From contig CALQCC020000003.1 in the NCBI GenBank assembly GCA_943328975.2, forward strand, positions 1 through 64,000: 64,000 nt of DNA, written 5' to 3'. Under the pieces are notes generated by a model that did not search any database, had not been told where the DNA came from, and was given only the letters and a program-made list of their open reading frames with translations. This document shows positions 53,704-62,075 of this stretch, piece by piece. The translations under genes and the position numbers were made by a program. Within the stretch, counting starts at the first letter, position 1, and every line of letters starts with the position of its first letter. The DNA is from Bordetella parapertussis. Lineage in GTDB: Bacteria; Acidobacteriota; Terriglobia; Bryobacterales; Bryobacteraceae.

Positions 53704-54171
53704 TTATCGTTTCCTCGCATCATCAATCAGAAAGTCCGCGACCTGCGCCGAAACACGACCGTAGGGTTTCCCATCCAGCATAACTGCGGGCGATAACGCG
53801 CAGTTACCCAGGCAATACACCGCGTCGAGCGTGAAATTCCCGTCCGCAGTGGTCTCGCCGAGCTTCGCGCCCAGCCGGTTTTCCACATGTCCGATCACGG
53901 CGTCGCAGCCCATGGACTGGCAAGCCTCCGCTCGGCACATCTTTAGGACGTGTTTCCCGGGCGGATGGTGCCGGAAATCATGATAAAAACTGATGGTTCC
54001 GTGCACTTCGGCCTTCGATAGGTTCAAGGCGTCCGCAATGGCCGGCACCACGGAGGCGTCGACGTAGCCGAACTCCTCCTGTAGAGCATGGAGAATCGGC
54101 AAAAGGGCACCGGGTAAGTTCTTGTGCTGTTCCACTAGGGAGACAGCGCGCTCGTTATTCCAAACTTGCAT
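53704..54171 (-). CDS. fdsG: NAD-dependent formate dehydrogenase gamma subunit (2Fe-2S)
   Basis: 155 residues, NuoE-like: an N-terminal helical part (NLPGALLPILHALQEEFGYVDASVVPAIADALNLSKAEVHGTISFYHDFR) and a thioredoxin-like 2Fe-2S domain with CRAEACQSMGC and YCLGNCALSPAVMLDG carrying the four ligands. First gene of the fds operon. A TAGAAT element lies about 15 bases upstream on this strand, but no ribosome binding site is clear. Confidence 0.92.
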   Translation of the reverse strand: MQVWNNERAVSLVEQHKNLPGALLPILHALQEEFGYVDASVVPAIADALNLSKAEVHGTISFYHDFRHHPPGKHVLKMCRAEACQSMGCDAVIGHVENRLGAKLGETTADGNFTLDAVYCLGNCALSPAVMLDGKPYGRVSAQVADFLIDDARKR

Positions 54172-54185
54172 GGCGTAGAACCTAC

Positions 54186-54191
54186 TATTCT
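54186..54191 (+). promoter_or_regulatory. TATTCT -10 element eight bases before a start codon
   Basis: TATTCT ends eight bases before the ATG at 54200. No ribosome binding site lies between; TACTAT at 54183 is an alternative. Confidence 0.3.
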
Positions 54192-54199
54192 ACCTCTAT

Positions 54200-54790
54200 A
54201 TGCGCTATCGATTTCTAACCGACACCTATGACACCGAGCGGCTCAAGGTTCTGAGCGTCTGGAGCATGTTTCAGGACGCAGATCTGGAAGTCCGGCCCCA
54301 TCAGACGGATCGGCGCGGGCGCAGCGTCCGGGAACAGATGGTGCACCAGTGCGTGAGTGAGAATTTGTGGTTCAAGGGCATGCTCGGGATCGATGTGGGT
54401 GCTCCGCCGCTGCCTGCCGAGGAGACCCGGTTGGGTTTTATCGCGCAGTATGCGGCCGACTCTGCCAAACGGCTGGAAGCCCTGAAGTCCAAAGACGACG
54501 CTTGGTGGGAGGCCGAGGCTTCTTTCTTTAACGAGCCGCGAACCCGGGCGTGGATCTTCGTCCGCCGGATTTCGCATACCTCGCATCATCGGGGCCAGCA
54601 GATGGCGATGCTGCGAATGCTGGGTCGGGATCTGCATTCCAACTACGGACCGACTGCGGATACCGGGGGCCTGATGGCGAATCAAGCTCCTGTGATTTAT
54701 GCGTATGAAGATGAGGCAACTTTGCTCGCGGGCGGCGACAAGCGTCCACTGCCGGGGCCGGGGGACAAGGCTCCGACCGAGAGACCGTAA
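54200..54790 (+). CDS. DinB-like four-helix protein
   Basis: 196 residues. The DinB/YfiT helical bundle is recognisable by histidines in the expected positions: MVHQCVSENLWFKGML (helix 2) and RRISHTSHHRGQQMAMLRMLGRDL (helix 4, with the H-x-x-H-R motif). Members bind divalent metals and include mycothiol- or bacillithiol-dependent transferases, but most have unknown substrates. It shares one base with the following hydrolase gene, so the two are likely co-translated. Confidence 0.85.
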   Translation: MRYRFLTDTYDTERLKVLSVWSMFQDADLEVRPHQTDRRGRSVREQMVHQCVSENLWFKGMLGIDVGAPPLPAEETRLGFIAQYAADSAKRLEALKSKDDAWWEAEASFFNEPRTRAWIFVRRISHTSHHRGQQMAMLRMLGRDLHSNYGPTADTGGLMANQAPVIYAYEDEATLLAGGDKRPLPGPGDKAPTERP

Positions 54791-55422
54791 TGAGCCTGAC
54801 CACACCCGACCCGCGCAGGTCTCTGTTGCTGACGATCGACGTACAGGTGGACTTCACTGCTCCCGGTGCGCCTGCTGAGATCGAGGGAACGGCTGCGGCT
54901 GTCTCCAACATGGTCCGGCTGATCGAGGCTTTTCGTGCGGCGCGACGGCCCGTGGTGCATATGGTCCGTCTGTACAAGGACGACGGCAGCAATGTTGACC
55001 TCTGCCGCCGCGAAAAAGTGCGCGGGGGCTGGGCGGTCGCGCGGCCGGGTTCGGCGGGGGCGGAACTGGTCGCGGAATTTGGCGCGCCTCCTCTGGATGC
55101 CGAGCTCTTGTTTCGAGGGGAAGCGCAGAAGCTCCAGGCCGGGGAGTGGGCACTGTACAAGCCTCGCTGGGGTGCGTTTTATCAGACGACGCTGGAGCCG
55201 ATGATTTCCTGGCTCGGCGTAAACACGGTGGTGGTGTGCGGCTGCAATTTCCCGAATTGTCCGCGCACCTCGATCTATGAGGCCAGTGAACGGGATCTGC
55301 GTGTGATGGCGGTTGAGGATGCGCTGTCGGGGATTTATGAGCAGGGGCGGCGGGAGCTGGAAAACATCGGAGCCGTGGTGGCCGATACCGAGACTTGCCT
55401 TCAATGGTTGGGCGGACAATAA
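54790..55422 (+). CDS. Isochorismatase-family cysteine hydrolase
   Basis: 210 residues. The catalytic triad regions are present: LLTIDVQVDF (Asp), ALYKPRWGAFYQT (Lys) and TVVVCGCNFPNCPRTSIYEASERD (nucleophile Cys in the FPNCP motif). This fold includes nicotinamidases, isochorismatases and N-carbamoyl hydrolases; the substrate is not predictable. ATG overlaps the DinB-like gene stop by one base. A strong inverted repeat follows. Confidence 0.88.
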   Translation: MSLTTPDPRRSLLLTIDVQVDFTAPGAPAEIEGTAAAVSNMVRLIEAFRAARRPVVHMVRLYKDDGSNVDLCRREKVRGGWAVARPGSAGAELVAEFGAPPLDAELLFRGEAQKLQAGEWALYKPRWGAFYQTTLEPMISWLGVNTVVVCGCNFPNCPRTSIYEASERDLRVMAVEDALSGIYEQGRRELENIGAVVADTETCLQWLGGQ

Positions 55423-55454
55423 AAAAGGGGCCACGAGCGGTTGCTCGTAGCCCC
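55421..55454 (-). terminator. Bidirectional hairpin between convergent genes
   Basis: GGGGCCACGAGC (55427-55438) and GCTCGTAGCCCC (55443-55454) form a 12-base stem with one mismatch around a GGTT loop. Six A bases on the plus strand just before it act as a T-run for the minus-strand gene at 55473-58004, so it mainly ends that transcript. Confidence 0.75.
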
Positions 55455-55472
55455 AATCGGAGGTGCTAGCTT

Positions 55473-58004
55473 CTACTTGAACGTCGCCGTTACCGACTTC
55501 GCCTTGGTCATCGTGATGCTGCAGGTGAAGCTGGTACCTGTGCAATCGCCGCCCCAGCCCTTCCACGGGGCGCCCGGATCAGGCGTCGCGGTCAGGATGA
55601 GCGTTGCGCCCGCTGCCAGACTCGCGGTGCAATTGGTGCCCGCTGCCGTGCAGTTGATCCCTGCGGCGTTGTTGGTTACCCGACCCGCGCCGACGGTCTT
55701 CACGGACAGTTTGAGCTTGCTGGTGGTCGAACCGCCACCGCCGCCGCCACCACCACCGCCACCACTACCACCGCCACCGGAGGAAGCGTCGCCGTCAACA
55801 ACCGGAGCGGTCACTACGGCACCAAGCGAACTCCACACCGTGACCGTCGCGGGCATGGCGGGAAGCGCGATGGAGCCTTGGAAGATTCCTGCTTCAAACT
55901 GCATCGTTCCAAACGGAACCCCAGCTGAACCGTAGGTCAAGATGACGTTCGGGTCGATCGTGGTAACGTCGATCTTCAACATCCCTGTGCTGGCCTTGTA
56001 GACCGCTGAGGTGATGGTCACCGGAGGAATCGGCGTCAAGCTCACGTTGCTGCTGAGCTGTGAGCCGTTGAAAGTCGCCTTAAGCGTCACACCCTTGTTG
56101 CCGGTTACAACCGCGGTTGTCGCGGTGAAGCTCACCGACGTGCCGCCATAGGGGATGAAGACCGAAGTGGGCAATTGAACGGACGCGGTATCGCCTGTGC
56201 TGAGCGTGATGGTGGCTCCCGCCAAGTCGCGAACAAAGTTGTTCAACGTCACAGTGCCGTAGAGGCTCTGACCGCCGACCAAACTTGTCGGAAGCGTCAA
56301 AGCGGAAAGTGAAACCACGGGTGCCGGGTTAAGCGAGGTGTTTGCGGTAACGGTTACGCCATCGAAGCTTGCGGTGACAGCTACCGACGTCGCCGTCGTG
56401 ACCCCGCCGGTGACTGCGGTGAAGCTAAAGCTGCTGTAGCCTTGCGGGACGATCACTGTGGCCGGTACTTGTACTAGTCCTGGATTGCTGCTGGTGAGGG
56501 AGACAATAGCGCCACCCAGCTGCGCGGGAATCGATAGCGTGATTGCGCCGAAAGTGTTGAATCCACCTTCCACCGGGTTGATGGTCATCGTGTTCAACTT
56601 GACCACCGGCTTCACCGTGATGAGCGCGGACTTGCTAACCGTGCCGTCCGAAGCGAACAGCCGGAAGGACGTGGGCGTTGTAAGCGTGCTTCCTAATACC
56701 AGCACCGGGACAGTGGCCGACGTTTGGCCTTCGGCGATGGTCACAGCCGCGGGCGTTCCCACCAGTGCAGTGTTGTTGCTCAGGAAGTTGATGCTGACGC
56801 CACCGGCGGGGGCTGCCCCACCCAAGTTGACAGTCGCGGTCAAGGTGCCGCCCGGAGCCACAGACGCGGAATCGAGCGTCAGGGACGAAAGAGCCGACGG
56901 TGAAGCCTGACCCGGAGCGAACACAACGGCGATCGCGTCACCGCCGACAAAGAGACCCTGCAATAGGGTGTTATAGGCGAAGCCGACCACATTGCCATCC
57001 GAGTCCAAACCCGTCGCTACGCCGTTCGCGTAACCAATGGGAAGGAACTGGTTGAGATCGACAACACTTTCCGGAGTTCCGGTCCACGCCAGAGCGTGCC
57101 GAACCGAACCGACGGCAAACGGTACACCGACCCAGCCTTCGCCCACTTGCGTCGTCCCGAAAATGCCGGTGATGCGCGAAGAGGTGTAGCCAGCCGGGTG
57201 CAGGTCTACGCCGGATTCCGGAGTCCCGGTCCACAACATGGCATGTTCGCCGGCCGCCAAGCTATAAGCCCAGCCGCCCTGCTGCGTGCCGTTGGTCGCC
57301 AGTGCTTCCGAGGCGTCCCAGCCCAGCGGATGCAGGCTTACCGCGCTCGCGGCAGTTTCGTGCCACACGACAGCCTTGCTGGTGGTGTGATAACCGCTAT
57401 AGTCGCCGAACGGATAGGCCAGCCCGGAAACGTAGCCGACCTGTTCACCGCTCTTCACGCCGCGGATGCGGGAGTAGAAGGTGCCCAGGGCGGGATGCAT
57501 GTCGACCGGGGTCGACGTGCCGTGCCACAGCATGGCGTGCGACGCGGTGACGGCGTAGCTCTGTTGTTCCGCAAAGCCGCCCTGCTCACCGTTGTCTTCA
57601 CCGGTGCAATACGAGAAATTGTAACCGCTGGGCTGCAGGTCCACCATGGTGTTGCTGGAACCCGACCACTTCACGGCGTGAATGCCGCCCAGTGAAGAGT
57701 ATGCGTAACCGCATTGATCGGTGTCATCGGTTGAGGTTGCAACCGAATACAGGTAGCCAACGGTTGGGTGCAAGTCCACCGCGCTCAGCGCGTCGCCGGA
57801 CATAAGGTAGGCATGGTTGTTGCTGCCGCCACCCACTTGCTTGCCCTTCGAAGCTCCCAGGAGCTTCGCGGCGGTGCTGGTGGGCGGAGTGAGGTCGTTA
57901 GAGTGGTACTGCGCAAACGTCGGCAGCGCCAAAAGCAGGGCTCCGAGTGCCACGCGCCATCCCCGAAATAGGGGCTGTGCGGTCTGGTGCGGTCCTTTTT
58001 TCAT
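55473..58004 (-). CDS. Exported HAF-repeat / Ig-like surface protein with poly-Gly linker
   Basis: 843 residues with GGGGAAAG before the start. Signal peptide (to about 32), then about seven HAF-like repeats of 40-45 residues (HAMLWTGTPESGVDLHPAGYTSSRITGI and similar), then three or four Ig-like units of about 95 residues (LTLDSASVAPGGTLTATVNLGGAAPAGGVSI; VTIAEGQTSATVPV). Next is a flexible Ser/Gly linker with eleven consecutive glycines, and finally a C-terminal InlB-type B-repeat domain with two pairs of cysteines (GINCTAAGTNC; GWGGDCTGTSFTC). A large secreted or surface-attached protein of unknown ligand. Confidence 0.8.
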   Translation of the reverse strand: MKKGPHQTAQPLFRGWRVALGALLLALPTFAQYHSNDLTPPTSTAAKLLGASKGKQVGGGSNNHAYLMSGDALSAVDLHPTVGYLYSVATSTDDTDQCGYAYSSLGGIHAVKWSGSSNTMVDLQPSGYNFSYCTGEDNGEQGGFAEQQSYAVTASHAMLWHGTSTPVDMHPALGTFYSRIRGVKSGEQVGYVSGLAYPFGDYSGYHTTSKAVVWHETAASAVSLHPLGWDASEALATNGTQQGGWAYSLAAGEHAMLWTGTPESGVDLHPAGYTSSRITGIFGTTQVGEGWVGVPFAVGSVRHALAWTGTPESVVDLNQFLPIGYANGVATGLDSDGNVVGFAYNTLLQGLFVGGDAIAVVFAPGQASPSALSSLTLDSASVAPGGTLTATVNLGGAAPAGGVSINFLSNNTALVGTPAAVTIAEGQTSATVPVLVLGSTLTTPTSFRLFASDGTVSKSALITVKPVVKLNTMTINPVEGGFNTFGAITLSIPAQLGGAIVSLTSSNPGLVQVPATVIVPQGYSSFSFTAVTGGVTTATSVAVTASFDGVTVTANTSLNPAPVVSLSALTLPTSLVGGQSLYGTVTLNNFVRDLAGATITLSTGDTASVQLPTSVFIPYGGTSVSFTATTAVVTGNKGVTLKATFNGSQLSSNVSLTPIPPVTITSAVYKASTGMLKIDVTTIDPNVILTYGSAGVPFGTMQFEAGIFQGSIALPAMPATVTVWSSLGAVVTAPVVDGDASSGGGGSGGGGGGGGGGGSTTSKLKLSVKTVGAGRVTNNAAGINCTAAGTNCTASLAAGATLILTATPDPGAPWKGWGGDCTGTSFTCSITMTKAKSVTATFK

Positions 58005-58112
58005 TGTTTTCGTCTTTCCCCTTACTTGATCTGCAGGGAACTTCGACTGGCACTCCGGAGCCAGGACCTTGGTACCCTACGAGGATCAGTTTGCGGCGAA
58101 ACGGGATTTCAC

Positions 58113-58145
58113 TTGTCAAGAGGATGTCAAGAAGTTGTGAAATCG
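58113..58145. repeat. Three 11-bp direct repeats, possible response-regulator site
   Basis: TTGTCAAGAGG, ATGTCAAGAAG and TTGTGAAATCG follow each other without gaps. Direct repeats at an 11-base step recall Pho-box-like sites bound by OmpR/PhoB-type regulators. They lie about 110-140 bases upstream of the HAF-repeat gene. Confidence 0.35.
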
Positions 58146-58164
58146 CTTACGTAGGTGGAAACAC

Positions 58165-59994
58165 TTACGGCTGAATGGACTCAGGCAGGGAGCGAGCTGT
58201 AATCTGCGCAATATCAAGGAGTTGGGGCGGAGTTGCGGAGATCGCGGTGAGCCCGTCGCGGAGCATCGTGTTGCAGAACGGGCATGCGGCGGCTACGGTG
58301 GTGGCTCCGGTCGCTGCAAGTTCGAGTGCCCGATTGTGACTGATGCGGTCGCCGGATTCTTCGCCCAGAAAGGCGAGTCCTCCGCCGGCTCCGCAGCAGA
58401 AACTGCGTTCGCGGGCGCGCGGCGGATCCACTACCGTGCCGCTGCGGGCCAGGACCTGTCGGGGTTCATCGTAGACATCGCGATAACGGCCCAGATAGCA
58501 GGGATCGTGATACACGATGTTTTCTCCGCTCGTCTTGGGCAGCCTGTCTTGGAAACGAGCCATAAACTCGCTGTGATGTTCGATGGTGGGGGCGAGGCCG
58601 TATTCGGCCCAGTCCGTCGCGATGGTGCGGACGCAGTGCGGGCAGATGGAAACAATCTTCTTAACCTGGTTGGTCTTCAGCGTTTCGAGGTTCGCTTCGG
58701 CCAGTTGCTGGAACACAAGATCGTTGCCGAGCCGCCGGGCCGGATCGCCGGTACACTTCTCTTTTTGCAGTACGCCGAAGCTGGTGCCCAGGTGGTTCAT
58801 GACGCGCGCGAAGGCGGTGATGATTTCGCGTCCCTTGGGGTCGAAAGCTCCCATGCAGCCGAGCCACAGGCAGTACTCTTGCGATCCGTCGAAAATAGGG
58901 AGCTGTTCCCGAGCGATGAATTTGTCGCGCTCCGCTGAGGGAAAGCCCAGGGCGTTGCCGTTCCGCTCCAACGCCAGAAAGAGCTTGGTGCCCTTGGCGT
59001 CTTCCCATTGGCCAGTGTTCACCGCTCCGCGCCGCAATCCGATGATGATGGGCAAGTGTTCGATGCCGACCGGGCATTGGAACTCGCAGGCTCCGCAGGT
59101 GGTGCACTGGAACGCGGCTTCCTGTGAAAGATGAATGCCCAGCAACGGCTCTTCCGAGGCCGGTCCGAATTCGTTCAGGTATCGGCGGACGCCCAGGGCG
59201 ATCTCTTTGGGGTTGAGCTGCTTCTCTGTGTTGTACGCGGGACAGTGTTCGGTGCAGCGACCGCACTCGACGCAGGAAAACGTTTGCAGCGCTACGATCT
59301 GCGTCAGGTCCTTACCGGTGGTGAGTCCGAAATCTTCGTCTCCATCGAGCGGCGGGATCTGCGCGAAGCTACCCCGCGAGAGAAAGATCGAGGCGGGACT
59401 CAGGATCAGATGCAGATGTTTGGTGTGCGGCACTAGCGGCAGAAATATGAGCAGTGCGAGAGTGTGAGTCCACCACAAGGATCTGGAATCGCCCAGCCAG
59501 AAGGCGGCCAAGTAGGTGAGCATCAGGACCACGATCAATCCAGCGATGATGCCGCTTTCTTTCGATACCTGCTCTCCTAGCCACTTGGGGCGAACGAAGA
59601 AACGCCGGATGAAGAGTCCCGTGATGGAGACAGTGACAGCGAGGGCGAAGGCTGCGGCGAAGTATCCGTAGAAGGAGTCCGGTGCGAGGAATCCCAAGCC
59701 GAAGCCGGTCGCGAAGTGGTTGAGCGTGATCAGGGCAAAGGCCAAGAATCCCCAGAAGACCAGAGCGTGAGCGAGCCCCGGTAAAGGGCGCTCGCGGATG
59801 ACTTTGCTTTGCAGCAGGACCTCGAAGATAAAGTCGTGCGTACGAGTGCCGATGTTATGTAGACGGAAGCCCGGGTCCGGCTTGGCGGCTTGGATGGTTG
59901 CCAGCACCGGGCCGAAACGCCGCCAAAAGGCCGCGGCGGAGGCCGAAAGGGCCAGCGCGAACAATAACATGTCGATGCTGGTGGGCTGAAACAT
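58165..59994 (-). CDS. Membrane-bound HdrDE-like iron-sulfur oxidoreductase
   Basis: About 609 residues. The N-terminal 210 residues hold five or six membrane helices with histidines like a nitrate-reductase gamma/HdrE cytochrome b unit. Then two 4Fe-4S motifs (CVECGRCTEHCPAYN; CTTCGACEFQCPVG) and two CCG domains (YCLWLGCMG ... CPHC; DPCYLGRYRDVY ... FCCGAGGG ... CPFC), as in heterodisulfide reductase HdrD. It probably exchanges electrons with the quinone pool; in relatives the partner can be an electron-transfer flavoprotein, not found here. ATG at 59994 with GGGGTGA upstream is preferred. Confidence 0.88.
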   Translation of the reverse strand: MFQPTSIDMLLFALALSASAAAFWRRFGPVLATIQAAKPDPGFRLHNIGTRTHDFIFEVLLQSKVIRERPLPGLAHALVFWGFLAFALITLNHFATGFGLGFLAPDSFYGYFAAAFALAVTVSITGLFIRRFFVRPKWLGEQVSKESGIIAGLIVVLMLTYLAAFWLGDSRSLWWTHTLALLIFLPLVPHTKHLHLILSPASIFLSRGSFAQIPPLDGDEDFGLTTGKDLTQIVALQTFSCVECGRCTEHCPAYNTEKQLNPKEIALGVRRYLNEFGPASEEPLLGIHLSQEAAFQCTTCGACEFQCPVGIEHLPIIIGLRRGAVNTGQWEDAKGTKLFLALERNGNALGFPSAERDKFIAREQLPIFDGSQEYCLWLGCMGAFDPKGREIITAFARVMNHLGTSFGVLQKEKCTGDPARRLGNDLVFQQLAEANLETLKTNQVKKIVSICPHCVRTIATDWAEYGLAPTIEHHSEFMARFQDRLPKTSGENIVYHDPCYLGRYRDVYDEPRQVLARSGTVVDPPRARERSFCCGAGGGLAFLGEESGDRISHNRALELAATGATTVAAACPFCNTMLRDGLTAISATPPQLLDIAQITARSLPESIQP

Positions 59995-60065
59995 CGTCAC
60001 CCCAAAATGTAGCACGGGGCCTGCGAGTTACTGCAATAGAATAGAGTTTACGGAGGCGTTCTCAT

Positions 60066-61001
60066 TTGCGACATCTTATTTCCGGAGCCGCTGGCTTCAT
60101 TGGCTCTCATCTGTGCGATCGGCTGCTTTCCGATGGCGGCGAGGTCGTTGCGCTGGATAACTTGATCACTGGTTCTCGTGAGAACCTTCGCCATCTCGAA
60201 GGAAACCCACGGTTCAGTTTCGTAGAATGCGACGTGGCAAAGAACGTCATCGCGGACGGCAAGTTTGACCACGTGTGGCACTTGGCGTCGCTGGCGAGTC
60301 CGAAGTTCTATCTGATGTATCCGATCGAAACGCTGGAATCCGGCTCAACAGCCACGCGCAACATGTTGGAGATTGCGCACCGCGATGGGGCGCGATTCTT
60401 GGTAAGCTCGACCTCGGAATCCTATGGCGATCCGTTGGAACATCCGCAGGTGGAGACATATTGGGGCAACGTGAATCCGGTGGGCGAACGTTCCTGCTAC
60501 GACGAAAGCAAACGTTATGCCGAGGCGATGACCATGGCGTTCCATCGCAAGCACGGTGTGCGGACGAATATTGCTCGTATCTTCAATACCTATGGTCCCC
60601 GGATGGCGCTGAACGATGGACGCGTGGTTCCGGCGTTTGTGGATCAGGCCTTGCGCGGCGAGGCGTTGACGATTTTCGGCGATGGTTCGCAAACACGCAG
60701 TTTCTGCTACGTGTCGGATTTGGTGGATGGCTTGGTGCGGCTGGGGAATTCCGAAGAGCGCTTCCCGGTGAACCTAGGTAATCCAGTGGAGATGACGATC
60801 TCTGAATTCGCAGAGCGAATTCAACGGCTGATGGGGACCAAGTCGCCGATCGTGTACAAAGGCCTGCCCTCAGACGATCCGAAGCAGCGTAAACCGGATA
60901 TCGGCAAGGCTGCTCGGGTGCTCGGCTGGGCTCCCAAGGTAGACCTGGAAGACGGCTTGCGCGAGACTGTCGCCTACTTTAAGACGCGCGTGACTGCATA
61001 G
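60066..61001 (+). CDS. NAD-dependent epimerase/dehydratase, UDP-glucuronate decarboxylase-like
   Basis: 311 residues, TTG start with GGAGG upstream. SDR-family features: [17 protein letters not shown] (NAD site), [47 protein letters not shown], and the catalytic YDESK; the C-terminal half has [21 protein letters not shown] and [18 protein letters not shown]. The [10 protein letters not shown] and ASPxxY motifs match UXS-type enzymes that make UDP-xylose. A product for glycan synthesis is likely. Overlaps the DUF423 gene by 23 bases at its 3' end. Confidence 0.87.
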   Translation: MRHLISGAAGFIGSHLCDRLLSDGGEVVALDNLITGSRENLRHLEGNPRFSFVECDVAKNVIADGKFDHVWHLASLASPKFYLMYPIETLESGSTATRNMLEIAHRDGARFLVSSTSESYGDPLEHPQVETYWGNVNPVGERSCYDESKRYAEAMTMAFHRKHGVRTNIARIFNTYGPRMALNDGRVVPAFVDQALRGEALTIFGDGSQTRSFCYVSDLVDGLVRLGNSEERFPVNLGNPVEMTISEFAERIQRLMGTKSPIVYKGLPSDDPKQRKPDIGKAARVLGWAPKVDLEDGLRETVAYFKTRVTA

Positions 61002-61356
61002 AGCCCCACACTAGGGCTAACCAACCGGCGATGAACGCAGTGCCGCCGATGGGCGCCACGGCTCCCAGTATGGTTTCGCCGCTGATCGCGAGCACGTAGA
61101 GGCTGCCCGAGAAGAATATGATTCCGATCGCCAGCAGCCGATGTGCCCACGTGGCTGCGCTTTCGGTAACTAAGCCGGCCTTCGCCAGCAACGGTATCGC
61201 CAGCATCCCGAGCGCGTGGAAGAAGTGGTAGTAGACTCCCTTTTCGTACACGGTCATCGAGTACGGATCGAGGATGTCGCGCAGGCCGTGCGCTCCGAAA
61301 GCTCCGAAGACGACGGCGAGAGCGAGCAGGAATGCGGTGATGGTTGTTTGTGTCAT
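60979..61356 (-). CDS. DUF423 family membrane protein
   Basis: 125 residues with four membrane helices. [41 protein letters not shown] is the family signature. Function unknown. It starts ten bases after the DtxR/MntR-type gene on the same strand, so both are probably co-transcribed, which hints at a metal-linked control. Confidence 0.88.
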   Translation of the reverse strand: MTQTTITAFLLALAVVFGAFGAHGLRDILDPYSMTVYEKGVYYHFFHALGMLAIPLLAKAGLVTESAATWAHRLLAIGIIFFSGSLYVLAISGETILGAVAPIGGTAFIAGWLALVWGSMQSRAS

Positions 61357-61366
61357 GCGGCTTGTG

Positions 61367-62020
61367 TCATGCAGTTGGCGTGACCCACACTTTGGTGGCG
61401 GCCACGCGGCCTAGTTGGACCGGCTTGCGGTCGACTTGTAGCGAGACCGTTTCGTCGTAGTTGCGTGCCAGCATTTTAAGCTTGGCTCCAGGCCGGATGC
61501 CCAGGCCGTCGAGATATTCGAGGAGCTGGCGGTCGCGCTCGAAGACGCTGGTGACGTGCACGGTGCCGGTGGCTTCATCGAGAGGGAGCCAACCGCGGTC
61601 GCGGCGGTCGCGCGGACGATCCAGACCGACCCTGTTGCCGTGCGGGCAGATGACTTCCACCCCTAGCTTTTCTTGGAGCTTCTTTTCAAAGTCTTCGGAG
61701 ACGGCGTGCTCCAGTTGCTCGGCTTCGTCATGGACTTTGTACCACTCCATGCCGAAGATTTCCGTGAGCATGCGCTCGATCAAATGGTGCCGGTTGAGCA
61801 ATCCGTCTGCGATGGCCCGACCCGAGCGCGTGAGGCCAATTTCACCCTTGGCCGCGACGCGGATGAGTCCGTCGCGTTTCAGGCGGCGTATAGCCATGGT
61901 GACGGCAGGGGCGGAAACGCCCAGCCAGCGGACCAGTGTGGCTGCGATGACGGTTTCGCCTTCGCTCTCAGCTTCGGCGACCGCTTTGAGGTAGTTCTCC
62001 TTCGAGATGGTGATGCGCAC
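61367..62020 (-). CDS. DtxR/MntR-family metal-dependent regulator
   Basis: 217 residues, GTG start. N-terminal winged helix (SKENYLKAVAEAESEGETVIAATLVRWLGVSAPAVTMAIRRLKRDGLI), then the metal-binding/dimerisation domain (RHHLIERMLTEIFGMEWYKVHDEAEQLEHAVSEDFEKKL and VICPHGNRV, which give the usual His, Glu and Cys ligands), and a C-terminal FeoA/SH3-like part (YLDGLGIRPGAKLKMLARN). Represses in the presence of iron or manganese. A palindrome lies directly before its start. Confidence 0.88.
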   Translation of the reverse strand: MRITISKENYLKAVAEAESEGETVIAATLVRWLGVSAPAVTMAIRRLKRDGLIRVAAKGEIGLTRSGRAIADGLLNRHHLIERMLTEIFGMEWYKVHDEAEQLEHAVSEDFEKKLQEKLGVEVICPHGNRVGLDRPRDRRDRGWLPLDEATGTVHVTSVFERDRQLLEYLDGLGIRPGAKLKMLARNYDETVSLQVDRKPVQLGRVAATKVWVTPTA

Positions 62021-62022
62021 GC

Positions 62023-62039
62023 TACTAAAAAGTGTAGTA
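62023..62039. promoter_or_regulatory. Inverted repeat at the DtxR/MntR start, probable operator
   Basis: TACTA (62023-62027), seven bases, then TAGTA (62035-62039), three bases upstream of the GTG start. Such a dyad over the promoter fits autorepression by the metal regulator, but the match to a known box is not exact. Confidence 0.4.
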
Positions 62040-62075
62040 TGTTCGCGGGTGCGAAGCTTTAGCCGGGCGGAAATA

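Noticed and set aside
55738-55790. Simple-sequence repeat on the DNA level (CCACCGCCG-type run)
   Set aside because: It encodes the poly-glycine linker of the HAF-repeat protein in frame, so it is a coding linker rather than a separate repeat element.
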